Source: Favolaschia claudopus
Lineage: Eukaryota; Basidiomycota; Agaricomycetes; Agaricales; Mycenaceae
NCBI GenBank assembly: GCA_037176885.1
Contig: JAWWNJ010000219.1
Span: 1 to 64,000 of the forward strand
Reading direction: 5' to 3'
Length of the DNA: 64,000 nt
The notes beneath the pieces were generated by a model. The model was not told the origin of the DNA, ran no database searches, and saw nothing but the letters and a program-made list of their open reading frames with translations. The position numbers and the translations under genes were made by a program. Positions 1 to 10,710 of the stretch are shown piece by piece. Numbering within the stretch: the stretch's first letter is position 1; each line of letters begins with the position of its first letter.

Positions 1-240
1 GTGCAGGTCCAGGAGCACACGGAGGGGCACAAGAGTCTCAGAGATGAGGGTAAAGAGTAAGAATGATTGATTGTAGATATACTCAACTACGAGAAGTATA
101 TAAGTGTAGATAGGTATCATACTCAACTACGAGAAGTATATAAATGTAGATAGGTATCAATGGATAAGAAAAGATAAGAAATGTCCGAAGTCGGAATGAT
201 GCGAACCAACAAATTCATATCCTGACACTCCCCACCTTCG
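1..240 (-). mobile_element. Putative LTR edge of a minus-strand Copia-like element
   Basis: On the minus strand a purine tract (AAGGTGGGGAG) near 228-240 is followed at once by TGTCAGGATATG. That is the layout of a polypurine tract and the start of a 3' LTR, and the same arrangement occurs at the Copia element near 20.7 kb. The LTR would run leftwards out of the window. No partner LTR is visible, so this is an inference from one edge only. Confidence 0.3.
81..160. repeat. Tandem duplication, 40-bp unit, two copies
   Basis: The 40-bp unit beginning ACTCAACTACGAGAAGTATA occurs at 81-120 and 121-160 with one difference, and a partial third copy precedes it. The motif GAGAAGTATATA recurs near 63.85 kb inside another putative Copia LTR, which suggests this is internal LTR sequence. 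Confidence 0.8.
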
Positions 241-299
241 CAAAGAACGAGATATATTTGGTGGCCGGTACCGGACAAAATAGCGGTTTGCATCTGTTT

Positions 300-700
300 C
301 CTCACTGATCATCACGTTTCCCCATCATTCCGCACAATTCCTTCCCATTCCTCGTCGATCCTCATGTATCCTCACGAATCCCTACAAATCATCGCAGGTC
401 CTGAGGATTCCCCAATGAATCCTGCATTTTCCCCTCTTAACATTCAACTTTGTATCCTCAGCATTCCTAAGGAATCCGGCCCATTCCTGATTTTTCTTGA
501 ACTCTGTTTGAACTTGACATTCTGACTCGTTCTGAATTTGAACTTGCATTCACTGCGATTCCTCATCATTCCCGGAATCCCAGCTGATTGGGATCAGCTC
601 CCGCGACGTCATCTTGGTGCTTTTACACGGCTTCAGCTCTCATTCCTCTTTCTTCCTGACTCTCTTGTGTGCATTCTGCCGTACCTAAGCTCAACTGGCT
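300..700. other. Pyrimidine-rich, degenerate ATTCC/ATCCT repeat upstream of the integrase gene
   Basis: No gene is seen. About 350 bases are built from short imperfect repeats of CATTCC, ATCCTC and similar words, ending just before the integrase-like start codon at 704. It could be the old promoter and leader of that gene or simple-sequence debris. Confidence 0.4.
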
Positions 701-703
701 CGT

Positions 704-2486
704 ATGAACACTGAGCAACGACTGAGAAACCTACGAGACGCCTATCACGCTCTTCACGACGATGTTCTCTCAGCTCTGCGCACTATGGTCGGAGATCCAC
801 CGAGCTTGAATGCTGTTCGAGACAGGGCACTGGCGTTAGCTTCAGCGGCGGAGATGGTAAGAATGGCACCAATACAACTCCCTTCGAATGCTAATGGTGT
901 CTTTTAGCATCGAGCTGTTTTCCCCCCCAGACGAGTATGCTACTCTTCAGACGTCTATCACCGACATGGTGACGGCTCTTGATCTTGCTTGCCACGACTC
1001 GATGGACCCGCCTGATGCTGCCCCTCTGACTGTTGCTCATCGTGTTCGTACTGGGCGACGAGGCCGGCCACGCGTTGAGATTGATCCCCAATTTTGAGCG
1101 CCGCCCTCGATCTTCGTGGTCCGACCGGGATTGCTCCCGAAATTGGAGTTTCAGCTCGCACTGTTCGTCGTGTCTTCGAGCTGGACTAGTTCAACCCGGC
1201 GCGCCTGTGTTCCAGTCTCGGACAAACGAACAAGGTCAAGTTGAGGTTGTACATACTTCGACTGCACCTCCCGTTTCCGTCATCTCCGATGCAGATCTTG
1301 ACCAGCTTGTCGCGTCGACACTTGAAGTATTTCCGCAGTTCGGACGCCGTATGATTCGGGGACATCTTAAGTCTCAGGGGTATCGGATTCCCCGTGATCG
1401 AATAACGGCGTCGTATTTGCGGGTGCATGGTGCTCCGCAATCTTCGGGGACCGACAAATTAGTCGTAAGAAGTATCGTGTCCCAGGTCCAATGTCGCTCG
1501 CCCATCTCGACGGTCAACACGGTAAGTATTGTTGTGCAATCTTAATTCCTTCGACTGATTTCAACCAGGTCTTATTCGCTAACAAAATTGTTATTCACTG
1601 TATAATCGACGGTTATTCGCGGTTTATACTCGGAATCCGTGTGCACAACAACAATCGCGGAGCGAGCGTCCTACGCTTGTTGCTCGATGTCATTACGCTG
1701 CATGGTTGTCCGAGCCGCATGCGAGGTGATCACGGGCGTCGAGAACATCGAGGTTGCTGTTTATATGGAGGAAGTCAAAGGCCCTGGTCGAGGATCATTC
1801 ATCTGGGGAAGGTCAGTTCAGTTCTGTGTTCCTATATCGTTGCTGAGATTCTCCCTTCAGGAGCGTTCACAACACACGCATCGAGCGTTTGTGGTACGAT
1901 GTTACGCATGGCTTCGGGAAGAAATGGAAGGTTTTTTTCCTCGATCTCGAAACCAACCACGGTCTCAACCCCACTCGCCCAGGCCATATATGGCTTCTTC
2001 GCCACCTTTTCCTCGCGTCAATCAACCGTGATGCTCAAGACTGGGCCGAGGCTTGGAACTCTCATCAGCTTACGGTTCGTCGGCAGCGATCTTTTTATGT
2101 TCGGGATGTTGAGGGAGGGTCCACGGGGGATATCCTCCTTTTTAGCTGTCGAGGAGGAGGAGGAGGAGATCGAAGACATCAATGAGTATGGGATCGACTC
2201 GGAGGCAAACGAGGAGCCGGAATTAATTGCTCACCTGCTTGAGAATAACCCTGACGAGCGTACCAACAACACCGACCCGTTCGCGTCATCCAGCACCCCT
2301 GCAAACCTCTCCGAAGTTTTGTGCGAGCCGCCTGGTTGCCCTTTCACTCCGATACAGCTTCAGCTGCTCGACGAACATCTCAACAGTTCTGTGGATCTCT
2401 TTTCACGGAATATGAATGTGCGGCGGTTGGTATGGATTGAGGCGCTTCAGATCGCACAGGGTATTCAGGCGGGAAATTTACGCTAG
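704..2486 (+). pseudogene. Integrase-core (DDE) gene of a dispersed basidiomycete family, frameshifted
   Basis: The gene encoded a retroviral-type integrase/transposase fold protein. Read across frames it has an N-terminal helical part, an intron at about 857-907, a helix-turn-helix-like segment (GIAPEIGVSARTVRR, about 1125-1170), a catalytic segment starting HLDGQH (about 1503-1520), a second Asp in MRGDHG (about 1720-1738) and the Glu in RIERLWYDV (about 1880-1906). Introns are likely at 1520-1568 and about 1814-1860. An acidic, low-complexity tail ends at 2486. At least five single- or few-base shifts break it: about 1095 (T run), 1170, 1436, 1738 (one extra base) and 2090. All three catalytic positions survive as codons, so decay looks recent. 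Its native mobile element is not delimited: I see no terminal repeats. The family assignment is by motif recognition. Confidence 0.75.
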
Positions 2487-4335
2487 ATCATCATGTATTT
2501 CTAATGAATATATGTCGCCTCTGATCTATGTTACTTACCAGCGATAGAACTTCACATTCTGAATTAGCTACTTCACCTACCGTCACTCAGGCCACATGGG
2601 TGATGATTTTCGAGTTGATTCCCGCAGTGAGTTAACAGAATAGCTCATAATTCAACACTGCACAACGACTGGCAAATCCGAAATGTTCTGTTATATTAAA
2701 CGACTCAAGATACTCGACTTCTGTTCATGACTTCCAGTCAATTCGAGTACAATCCCTGATCGACTTGATCTGTCTTTCCGATTATTTTGAACCGATTTCT
2801 TTCAAGCACTCATCAGATTTCAAGCACTTTGAAAATAGTGAACCAGCGCTCCAAATTTTCTTTCTCTCTGTCGGTCAGTCCTGATTCCCCGCCGACCCGA
2901 GCATCTACTTCAAGAACGCTCCCTTTTGCTAACGCGTATGTAATATCATTCTTGAGGTAAAATTCAAACAATCCCCCTTGGACTGAAGGCCTCTTTCATG
3001 CTGGTAACATCGAAAACAAGTCCTATAGAATGTCATCAATCTTGGGGCTAATGAGTTCGGAATATTGAGGTGTACCTTTCAGAACAACAAGGATCCGGGC
3101 ACCAAACTCGTATTCGTCATTTGCTGTTAGGTCAGCCAGCGTGATTGTGGGGAGCCTCATTATGTCGAGGTCCTGGTTGACAGGATTGGGAGGAATCAAC
3201 AGTGGGAGGTTCCCATCTGCTAAGAGACATGACGATCTAGAGGAGGAGGAGAGATAATTGGGAGACGACGCCGAAATCTTAGGCTCCATTCGGCTGTCGT
3301 GTCTTAGCCTACGGTAGGCGGGATGGTCGAGGTTCAATTTCAGAAATTCCGCGGAGCGGAGTTCAAATCTGGGAGGAAAGCGACCTCATTTTGTCTTTTG
3401 TGCCTTTCTTTAACCCCTCAGACACCCATGAGCTAGTGTAGTGCTACCCTACGCTGCCTTAAATCAGTCTCCATTGCTCGAGAAAGTCGACTTCCATGTA
3501 GCTCCGCGCCGAACTGATGCGGTATTGATGGATGATCGGCAAGTACATCAATGGTCAGAAAATGTATCTTGAAAGGCGAGGTAGACTCTGCAACTTGCAC
3601 CCCGTATTCTATCTAGTCAGGAACTAGTGCTGTCGCACTGTAACTTTGCTTCGGCATTTCGGCGCAACACGAGCCATCAAAATCCTAAAAGATATACTAC
3701 TTGTATTTGATACCTTCAATATAGTGTGGCTCCTAGCTTGTGGCCTAGTAAATTATAGGCTTCCAGTCAGGCGCTGCACTCAAGGAGACCCGCAAAACAA
3801 GCAAAAAAATCTTCCTCATCCAGGACACCGGCTCGGCGATCATTTACATCATTGATACATCATCAGGTTGGCTCTATTTCGATGTAAAATGCCTTAAGAA
3901 TGCATTCTTTTGCTTGCTTTTAGCTCAAACAGTGGGAGACCCTTGATATGAGGTTTATAATGCTCCCCGAGCTACAAGGTAGTACCCGAGAATATCGCCT
4001 GTACCGCTAGAGCAGAAAATACGAGGAATATTGAAGTAAAATGAGGGTGATTTGGAGGAGATGTGCTCGGACTCGGAAACTCGATAACTCGGTATCTCGG
4101 TGGCTAGAAGCCCACTGGCGACGTCCCACAAAGGAACAGTGGATTCACTCTCTGGAACCCTAGCGCTCGTGCGCTACACTGGCCGCGATGGTGGTGGTAC
4201 GAAGTCAAGATTGCACGATCATGACAGCTCTAGCTACTAAACAGGAAATAATTAGCAGCGGGTGTGAACGGAGTAAAGTAGAGAATGTGACGTGCGGGGT
4301 AGCTTCCCCTTCACAGCGATGGCCATGTGAGCCAA
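2487..4335. other. Gene-free stretch with one MITE fragment
   Basis: No convincing coding region. Short ORFs here (for example 3023-3337 minus) have no recognisable motif. The only recognised piece is 3282-3307, which matches the first 15-25 bases of the Harbinger-like MITE found whole at 9013 and 25213 (GGCTCCATTCGGCTG). Confidence 0.5.
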
Positions 4336-4337
4336 TA

Positions 4338-4537
4338 GCGGGTTTGTGCAAAGCGACCCGGGTCGCTTTGCGACCGCTCAGATCTCCACAACCAGCAGCC
4401 TCAGGTGTGAGGTCCCAGCGACCTAGGAATGCCCCAGGGCGATACTCTCCTAGGTCGCTTGGAGCTCATACCTGGTATCTGTTGTTGCGGAGATCTGAGC
4501 GGTTGAAAAGCGACCTGGGTCGCTCGCACAAACTCCC
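4338..4537. mobile_element. 200-bp foldback MITE, copy 1
   Basis: Ends are inverted (GCGGGTTTGTGC and GCACAAACTCCC) and flanked by TA. The arms pair over about 65 bases, around words such as AAGCGACCCGGGTCGCTTT and GATCTGAGCGGTTG. Two further copies of almost identical length lie at 13365-13564 and 35652-35852. TA target sites suggest Tc1/mariner-type mobilisation. No coding capacity. Confidence 0.88.
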
Positions 4538-4717
4538 TAATACCAATGTTCGACCCAACATGCAGGTACCATATCAGAAGCCCTCCTAGGTCGCTGGGAC
4601 CTCACACCTGGTATCTGTTGTTGCGGAGATCGAGCGGTTGAAAAGCGACCTGGGTCGCTCGCACAAACTCCTAATACCAATGTTCGACCCAACATGCAGG
4701 TACCATATCAGAAGCCC
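4538..4717. repeat. Tandem duplication of the right half of the MITE and its flank
   Basis: The right arm recurs at about 4582-4671, and the 46-base flank beginning TAATACCAATGTTCGACCC occurs at 4538-4583 and again at 4672-4717. This looks like a local duplication of one MITE end plus neighbouring host sequence, not a new insertion, because no second left end is present. Confidence 0.8.
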
Positions 4718-4937
4718 CATACTCAATCAAATTGTGAGGCTAATCGGGAATTCAAGATTTTCCAAAAAAGGAAGTTTTCTGTAAGTACAGTTGACAAGGG
4801 TTCATGTTGTACCCGGGCTTATCTTCAGCAACTTGATGTACCATGTCGTTGAGAGGTGTTATAACACAGTACGTTTCAAAAACCAACATAATTATTTGTC
4901 TGAGCAGAGACTCCAAATTGAACCATTGAACGGTTGT

Positions 4938-5110
4938 TGTAAACCCGGCCGCCGGTTTACATCCGATCACATGCTTACATACGCTAGTCTATCTTGTCCT
5001 TACCTGTCGTCGTCTACCGCTCGCTCGCTCGCTCGTCAATATACCGTGGTCCTATTGACTCGCCGTGTGATTCTGTTTTAGTGACTGTGTGTCTGGCCGA
5101 CACCTTTACA
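4938..5110 (+). repeat. 5' LTR of the gag-only element
   Basis: 173 bp, TGTAAA to TTTACA. It contains GCTCGCTCGCTCGCTCG and is identical to 6650-6822. A TA-poor pyrimidine leader follows; I could not identify a convincing tRNA primer site. Confidence 0.92.
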
Positions 5111-5203
5111 CTTTTTTTTCAATTCCCTCCACGGACCATCTGATTCGCTCTCGCTCTCAATCTGGCCGAGTCGGGATCCCAACGCGCTAACACACGCACT
5201 GCT

Positions 5204-6413
5204 GTGGCATCCAGTGGACAGTCCCTTCATCCACCCCTCGTTACTCCTTCTCGCCGTCAACGAACACCCTCTGCTGATCCCGCTGCTGACGCCACGTCAT
5301 CAACAGCATCGTCATCGACTTCCCGCGACCCGCCACCTCACCTTCGTCGAGCTCCGTCGTCTCCTGTGCCTCCAGTGGTACCCAAGCCTGCTGTCCGCCG
5401 CTCTGCACCTACGATGTCCAAACTAGAGTTCCCCAAGCTTACCGAGGAGCCAAGTCCCACCGTGATTCACAGCTGGCTTGGCCGTTGCGAAGATACTCTT
5501 GAAACTTGGCAGGCTATGAACCCGGATAAAGAGATTGCGGCCAAACTGTTATCACGCTTGCTGGGCTGAAAATGGAAGGGGGGTCTACTGCGACGTGGTG
5601 GAACGAGAATCGCGAGACGTTAAAAGACTTGAAAACGTGGGCTGAGTTGCCAAGGAAGTCAAGGATCGGTTTGTCCCCTCGAATTGGCGCATGCTCGCCC
5701 TTGCTGCCTTCTATTCCATTCAGCAGGGCTCTTCTTCCTTCTCCGAATTCAGTAAGGCTCTCCAGGAAGCTCGGAGCGCGCTTGCCAGTGCAGGTCAAGG
5801 TTGGGTTATCAGCGACATTGTCCTGAAGAATCACCTTCTGTTCTCTCCCATCCCATCCTCCGCCTACGCGTTGTCGGACAACAGGACACTGCCGTTCACG
5901 ACTATGAAGGTCGACACTCTCATCGCCACGATGTCGTCGACGTGGGATAGTCTGCTTGCGGAAGGCGTCATCAAGGCTCCTCGTGCGACCCCTGCTCCTG
6001 CCCCGCTTGCCATTCCCTCCGTTCGCGCTGTTCCTTCGTCCTCATCGCTCCCAACACCGACTTCTGCATCTGCTCCTTCTACATTCGTCCCTTTGACCCA
6101 TGCCGAAAAGGAGACTCTTCGCGCTGCCGGTGGATGCTATCATTGTCGGAAAACTCCTGCGAGTCCGGGTTGGGTCAAGCATCGTAGCGACAACTGCCCT
6201 GGCGATTCCGCACTCGGTATACCTCCTCGGTCGTCACCAGGTGTTGTCGCTGCGGTTGGTCCTGCGGGATTTTCGTCCACGTATGAAGAAGGGTATCGAC
6301 CGGTCGCTGTGGTAATGCCGGCCTATGACCCCGAGGACGACAGCTACTCGTACTCTTATTCCTCCGAGGACGACGACGAAAGCATCGGCGACATTGGTGA
6401 CCGCAGCGACTGA
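5204..6413 (+). pseudogene. Gag with one zinc knuckle, two frameshifts
   Basis: The N-terminal part (5204-5569) is Ser/Pro-rich, then enters a capsid-like helical region. The reading continues in a second frame from about 5572 to 5650 and a third from about 5655 to 6413. A CCHC-like knuckle, CYHC...HRSDNC, lies at about 6136-6200, and the tail is acidic with Ser/Tyr repeats. Each frame change is explained by one missing base (about 5566 and 5653). Because the LTRs are identical, the shifts either arose after insertion, or were inherited from a master copied in trans. Confidence 0.75.
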
Positions 6414-6649
6414 TCCTTTGGTTCCTATATTATGACTCCCTTTAATATCGCCTTCTTCATTCTGGCCGTCCTCTCATTCTTCCTTGTTCGGATTCTACCA
6501 CGACCCCAAAGGCAACCTGGTTTTCACCCATCGAGGCGTCGCAGTTCTGCCCTGGAAGTGTCCAGTACTATCTTAGCTTGGCAGTTGATATTTTCTTGGT
6601 ACTTCTACTTTTTCTTGGACGATACTCTGTGTTTCAAAGACGGGGAGGG

Positions 6650-6822
6650 TGTAAACCCGGCCGCCGGTTTACATCCGATCACATGCTTACATACGCTAGT
6701 CTATCTTGTCCTTACCTGTCGTCGTCTACCGCTCGCTCGCTCGCTCGTCAATATACCGTGGTCCTATTGACTCGCCGTGTGATTCTGTTTTAGTGACTGT
6801 GTGTCTGGCCGACACCTTTACA
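6650..6822 (+). repeat. 3' LTR of the gag-only element
   Basis: 173 bp, identical to 4938-5110, preceded by the polypurine tract at about 6638-6649 and followed by the GTTGT duplication. Confidence 0.92.
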
Positions 6823-6827
6823 GTTGT

Positions 6828-7441
6828 ATATTTCTTGGCATTATTAACTAAATTGCACGCCACGCAATGGGCATACAGGGAAAAGTGTACAGTAGTGATA
6901 TCAAGCCTCGAAAAAGGAGGATGGGAAAAGAGGGGGGGGAAACGAAAAAGAGAAAGAGAAAATAAAGATCCTGCGTCCAGGGTCGAACTCATAGAGTCCT
7001 GAAGCTCTGGTGATTTGGGGAAGCCCATGACAGCTACTACAAACTGTGCAGATATGTTGCATACAATATAGGTTTGATGCTTAAACGTCCCAGAATCAGG
7101 AGCCATATGCTGCGCACACGACCCAAAGCCATCTGGTGGCTCGTATGGCTTTTGCGCAAACAGGTTATTCGCTGGAGAGAAGTTGGAGCTAGAGGAACAA
7201 AGTTTGGATCCTTTGCAGAGACTGGGATTGAAACTTATAGTCCAACCACGGATACAAAGTTGTCTCAAAGCATAGGCAAAGGGGAAGAGAGGAGCAAGCA
7301 TTCATTGAGCAACACATGCCATTGTCACAAAGTATATAGGTAGGCAGTAGCGTGTATTTGCCCCGCCTAATAGGTAGTGACCGGGGGCCTCTCTAGTATC
7401 TATCCAATGTCCATCCATCGGGCAGGAGTTCACGCCCAATA
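6828..7441. other. Gene-free stretch
   Basis: No recognised gene. A purine-rich run lies at 6912-6966. A B-box-like word (GGTCGAACTC) near 6982 has no matching stem and is not called a tRNA. At 7366-7390 there is one end of the hAT-type element seen whole at 10718-10990 (AGTGACCGGGGGCCT). Confidence 0.4.
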
Positions 7442-8066
7442 TACAGCTGTTTTACGGTTTTGTCCGGTTTTTGATGGAGTGGGGCATTTCGTTTCTTGTT
7501 TACACCTGTATGCCTCCGAGTCGCCGTATGGCTCCACTCTGACCTCAGATTGGGCTATTTTCGGCATTTTGCTCCACCAGTGAATGCAGTGGGGCTGCGG
7601 TGGAGCGGTTAAGCTGTCGCCGCCTGCTTGGCGAGGCCACGCACCAGCAATTAGTGTTGTCCGGGTAGTGCTGCCGCGAGGTGGAGGCCCTCGGAGGTGA
7701 GGTGACCTTGGCCTTAAACTGTTGCCATTTATGGTAGTCGAGGTGATGGCGCCTTGAGACTGTTTTCGGAAATAATATTTAAAAACAGTTGTTAACACCA
7801 GATAAACATGATAGGTGCTCATGAGTGGGCCACTGTAGGCTAGCTGAACTTTTTTCGCGGCTCAGGGAATGAAAATGAAGTGAAGAGAGTGAATTTCGAG
7901 GTGGACCGCTGAGGTGACGTCATCTCAAGGTGGGTCAAGGTTGATGGGCCATCACCTCAAGGTACCTCGACCTCGGGCAGCACTATGTCCGGGTAGTCTC
8001 ACCAAGTCAGACTCTAGAAGATTTATGATAGTCGATAAATCTTTTTATATAGAGTCTGAACTTGAT

Positions 8067-8447
8067 GGCACCTGTCATCCAGGACCTCGGAAAACGTGAC
8101 TTTTCCCACGTCCTAATTGGGTCGATTCCACTATTGTGAAGGTGGTAGGGCTATAGGTGGAGCATATAATGGTAGCTAGAATGTATTAAACAGTGCCAGA
8201 GCAGTCCCCATTTTTAAGGATGGACGGCAAATGCATGTTCAACCAATTTTGATGGAACCCGCCAAATCCTCCAATTTTAACTCAAGATTATAGGAAAAAG
8301 CTACATAAGGGAACTTTATGATAATCCAAATGCACTGAGTACCGGTCCAGAGCCATATAGTGAGTCGAAGTGGGTAAACGAAGCCTCATGTCCCAATTAG
8401 GACGTGGGAAAAGTCACGTTTTCCCGAGGTCCGGGTTGACAGGTGCC
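8067..8447. mobile_element. 381-bp TIR element with about 55-bp arms
   Basis: The left arm (8067-8120) and right arm (8392-8447) are inverse copies: GGCACCTGTCA, then GGACCTCGG, GTGACTTTTCCCACGTCC and TAATTGGG, with about four differences. No coding capacity. A clear target duplication is not visible because another element has inserted directly at the right edge. Confidence 0.8.
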
Positions 8448-8453
8448 AGTAAT

Positions 8454-9324
8454 TTCAGACTATTGTCCGGGGTCGGGTCGCCGACCCTCGACCCGACCCA
8501 AGCCCGGGCTTTTGAGCCCGACCCCGACCCGACCCGGGCCCGACTTCAAGTAGGGTCGCGGGTCGGGTCAGAGATTCTGTGCGACCCTAGACCCGGGTCG
8601 CCGACCCGGGTCGGCGCCTACAAATTTCAGCTCAGTTAGGGCATGAATGTATGTCTCCATCTCCTCATCTGATGCATTCATAGTGCTTACCATTGAATTT
8701 TTGTATCAAGAAATCATTACTGAGATGAGGAAGTAGCAGGAGTGGATCGGTAAGTCCCGCATCCATCAGTTCCACGACCCTAGAAAGGAAGTTTGCAGGC
8801 GACACAGCGTATATTCGCAAATCGGGTGCTTGGTAGGTCCGTGAAGAGTTATGGTTGTGTTTCGAGAACCTGAAACCTACCTAGGACTGATTCTGCATAG
8901 TCTTGAGGTGTCGACGCCCTTGGTTCGGATAGTGGTAGCTGTTTTTCGTGGTTAGTTAGAATGTATTTATTACGTCCGATTGCAGTTTGCTGACCACTGT
9001 TGTCGGGATTAAGGCTCCATTCAGCTGTCGTGTCTTAGGCTTAGCGTCACTTAGCGTCACTTTGGAGCACTTGGGAAAAATTCCACGCCAAACTTTTGGT
9101 GAGAAATACTCTTAAGTGACCTCAAGTGCTCCGAACTGACGCAACCGAATGGAGCCTAAGCTTTTTCCGTTTTAAGACGTGTTAGCTATACATCTGGCAT
9201 GGAAAAAGATCAATATGTGAGGTCAAATTCACTGGAAATTCTTTTCTAACCATGCGACCCGGGTCGCGAACCTGACCCGACCCAAGCCCGGGCTTTCGAG
9301 CCCGACCCGACCCTGACAACACTA
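8454..9324. mobile_element. hAT-like non-autonomous element with (GACCC)n-type termini
   Basis: Outer ends (ATTGTCCGGGGTCGGG on the left; the complement of the right is AGTGTTGTCAGGGTCGGG) are flanked by CCAGTAAT and CCAGCAAT, an 8-bp target duplication with one mismatch. AGTGTTG-type ends and 8-bp duplications are hAT characters. Both subterminal regions are packed with GACCCGACC and AGCCCGGGCT words, which may be transposase-binding repeats. A Harbinger-like MITE sits inside it. Confidence 0.7.
9013..9156. mobile_element. 144-bp Harbinger-type MITE
   Basis: Ends GGCTCCATTCAGCTG and CAACCGAATGGAGCC are inverse copies with one mismatch and are flanked by TAA on both sides (9010-9012, 9157-9159). 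A 3-bp TAA duplication is typical of PIF/Harbinger. A second copy is at 25213-25350. Confidence 0.88.
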
Positions 9325-9400
9325 CCAGCAATCACAGGTAAACAACTTCTGAAGATCCCCACTCCATCAGAAACCGGACAAAAACCGTCAAACAGCTGTA

Positions 9401-10708
9401 TCAATGGCTTGCTTACACATCTCTCCCTCTCGAGAACTCAGGCCAATCCTGAGGTTGAAGCAAGGTTTCAGCGGAAGCATTTCCAGAACCGAGTTTCGGA
9501 GTTTCGGAGCACAGTTCGAAGTCACATGACACTGACAGCTGGATATCCGAAGTCCGAGGAAAGGCCCGCACAGTGCTTACAGCTGTGCTTACAAAGCACC
9601 CAGTCATTTTGTAAGCATCTGCATTTTGGAGCCACATACCGATGAATGGGGAAGCAAGCTTCCCCATGAATTTTGTCCGCTATGATGCAATCATAGGATA
9701 TTCCCACGGTTCCACTTGTCCGTGCTGGTTGAAAGTATGAGAGGGAGAAGGGAGAGATATATAGCTGATATTGAGAGAACAAAATAGAGAGGTAGGTATA
9801 TGGAATCTATATTACAATCGAGGGTTGACTCTGGACAAACGTCAATCAAGTGGTTCCGGGAACACCCGAAGGCCCCACCCACGTCATCTGTCCCCAGCCA
9901 AACAGCTCACCACAACTCCGGCGTCTTCCAACCTCCGCTCCACAATGCTGCAGAACTAAACGCTATTGACCCAACGATGGATGGCGGCAATGAGGAATGA
10001 GACATAAGACACTGAAAATCAAATTCAGCTCGTAGTTCGGGTCGCAAGCGTAGTTAAAACGCACTGGGATCTTCCCTTTCCTTCAGCGACCTGTAGCCCG
10101 CTGCCCCATGTGCATACACGCCACCTGGCCACATCGCAGGGTCAGCAGAGAGCTGTGATAACCGTGCAGACACAGCTGCCGCCAGCACCCAAATGCACAC
10201 AATTGGTGTTGACAGTGGAAGGTGTTGAGCTTGAGGAAAGATGCACTCCGCGGGATACTGTGAATGAATCAGCGGATGTGAAACAAATGTCAAAACAAAA
10301 TTGGTGCCCGTTCCGCGCCAGCTCTTCAGCTGCTGGGTCCCGGGTTTGAGTCCTGTGCAGCGCAGACACGACGAAAGCCAAGATCGGAAGTAATGAGATA
10401 ACCCACATTGATTTGGACATGTTTCGAGGGGCCCTGCTGCCCCGCAAAGAACCTGGGCCAGGGTGGTGCCGTGTAACACTTTTGCCGACAAAGATTTTGG
10501 CTGCGCGCTGGGACTGAGTGGCCGGCGTGGCCTGCGTGGTGACATCAAGTCAATGGTGCTGGTGCATGATATTCGGTGGAAGTGGGCGAGACAAATGCCG
10601 CTGGGTTTGAGCGTGCGGTATCCTATACTGAGGGCCAGGCCATCAGTCGCGTGACTTTTGACAGAAAATCACGGGGTTTTGTCGACATCCTACAACACAA
10701 CTTGAGTG
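9401..10708. other. Gene-free stretch with a shared 47-bp repeat end
   Basis: No gene recognised. A short perfect palindrome (TGGGGAAGCAAGCTTCCCCA) lies at about 9647. The segment at about 10629-10675 (from GAGGGCCAGGCCATCAGTCG) is the same as the start of the GC-rich array at 52887-52933. ORFs here show no motif. Confidence 0.45.
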
Positions 10709-10710
10709 TA

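Larger units (their letters stand above)
4938..6822 (+). mobile_element. Gag-only LTR retrotransposon, complete, identical LTRs
   Basis: The element is bounded by two 173-bp LTRs that begin TGTAAACCC and end CCTTTACA and that I read as identical. It is flanked by a perfect 5-bp duplication GTTGT (4933-4937 and 6823-6827). A purine tract GACGGGGAGGG abuts the 3' LTR. The interior (1.5 kb) holds only a Gag-like coding region and has no protease, RT, RNase H or integrase. It is therefore a non-autonomous TR-GAG type element, mobilised in trans, probably by a Gypsy relative. Identical LTRs imply a very young insertion. Confidence 0.93.
7444..9398. mobile_element. Tc1/mariner-type non-autonomous element enlarged by nested insertions
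   Basis: Inverted ends start CAGCTGTTT and continue into ACGGTTTT(T)GTCCGGTTT and GATGGAGTGGGG for about 45 bases. Both ends abut TA (7442-7443 and 9399-9400). The CAGCTGTT terminus is shared with the mariner derivative at 17661-18197. Subtracting the insertions at 8067-8447 and 8454-9324 leaves an original element of about 700 bp with no coding capacity. Confidence 0.75.

Noticed and set aside
6970..7030. B-box-like word GGTCGAACTC suggesting a tRNA
   Set aside because: No T-stem, acceptor or anticodon stem can be paired; at most a SINE-like remnant.
10310..10370. GGGTTTGAGTCC resembling a tRNA B box
   Set aside because: Only four of five T-stem pairs form and no cloverleaf can be drawn.
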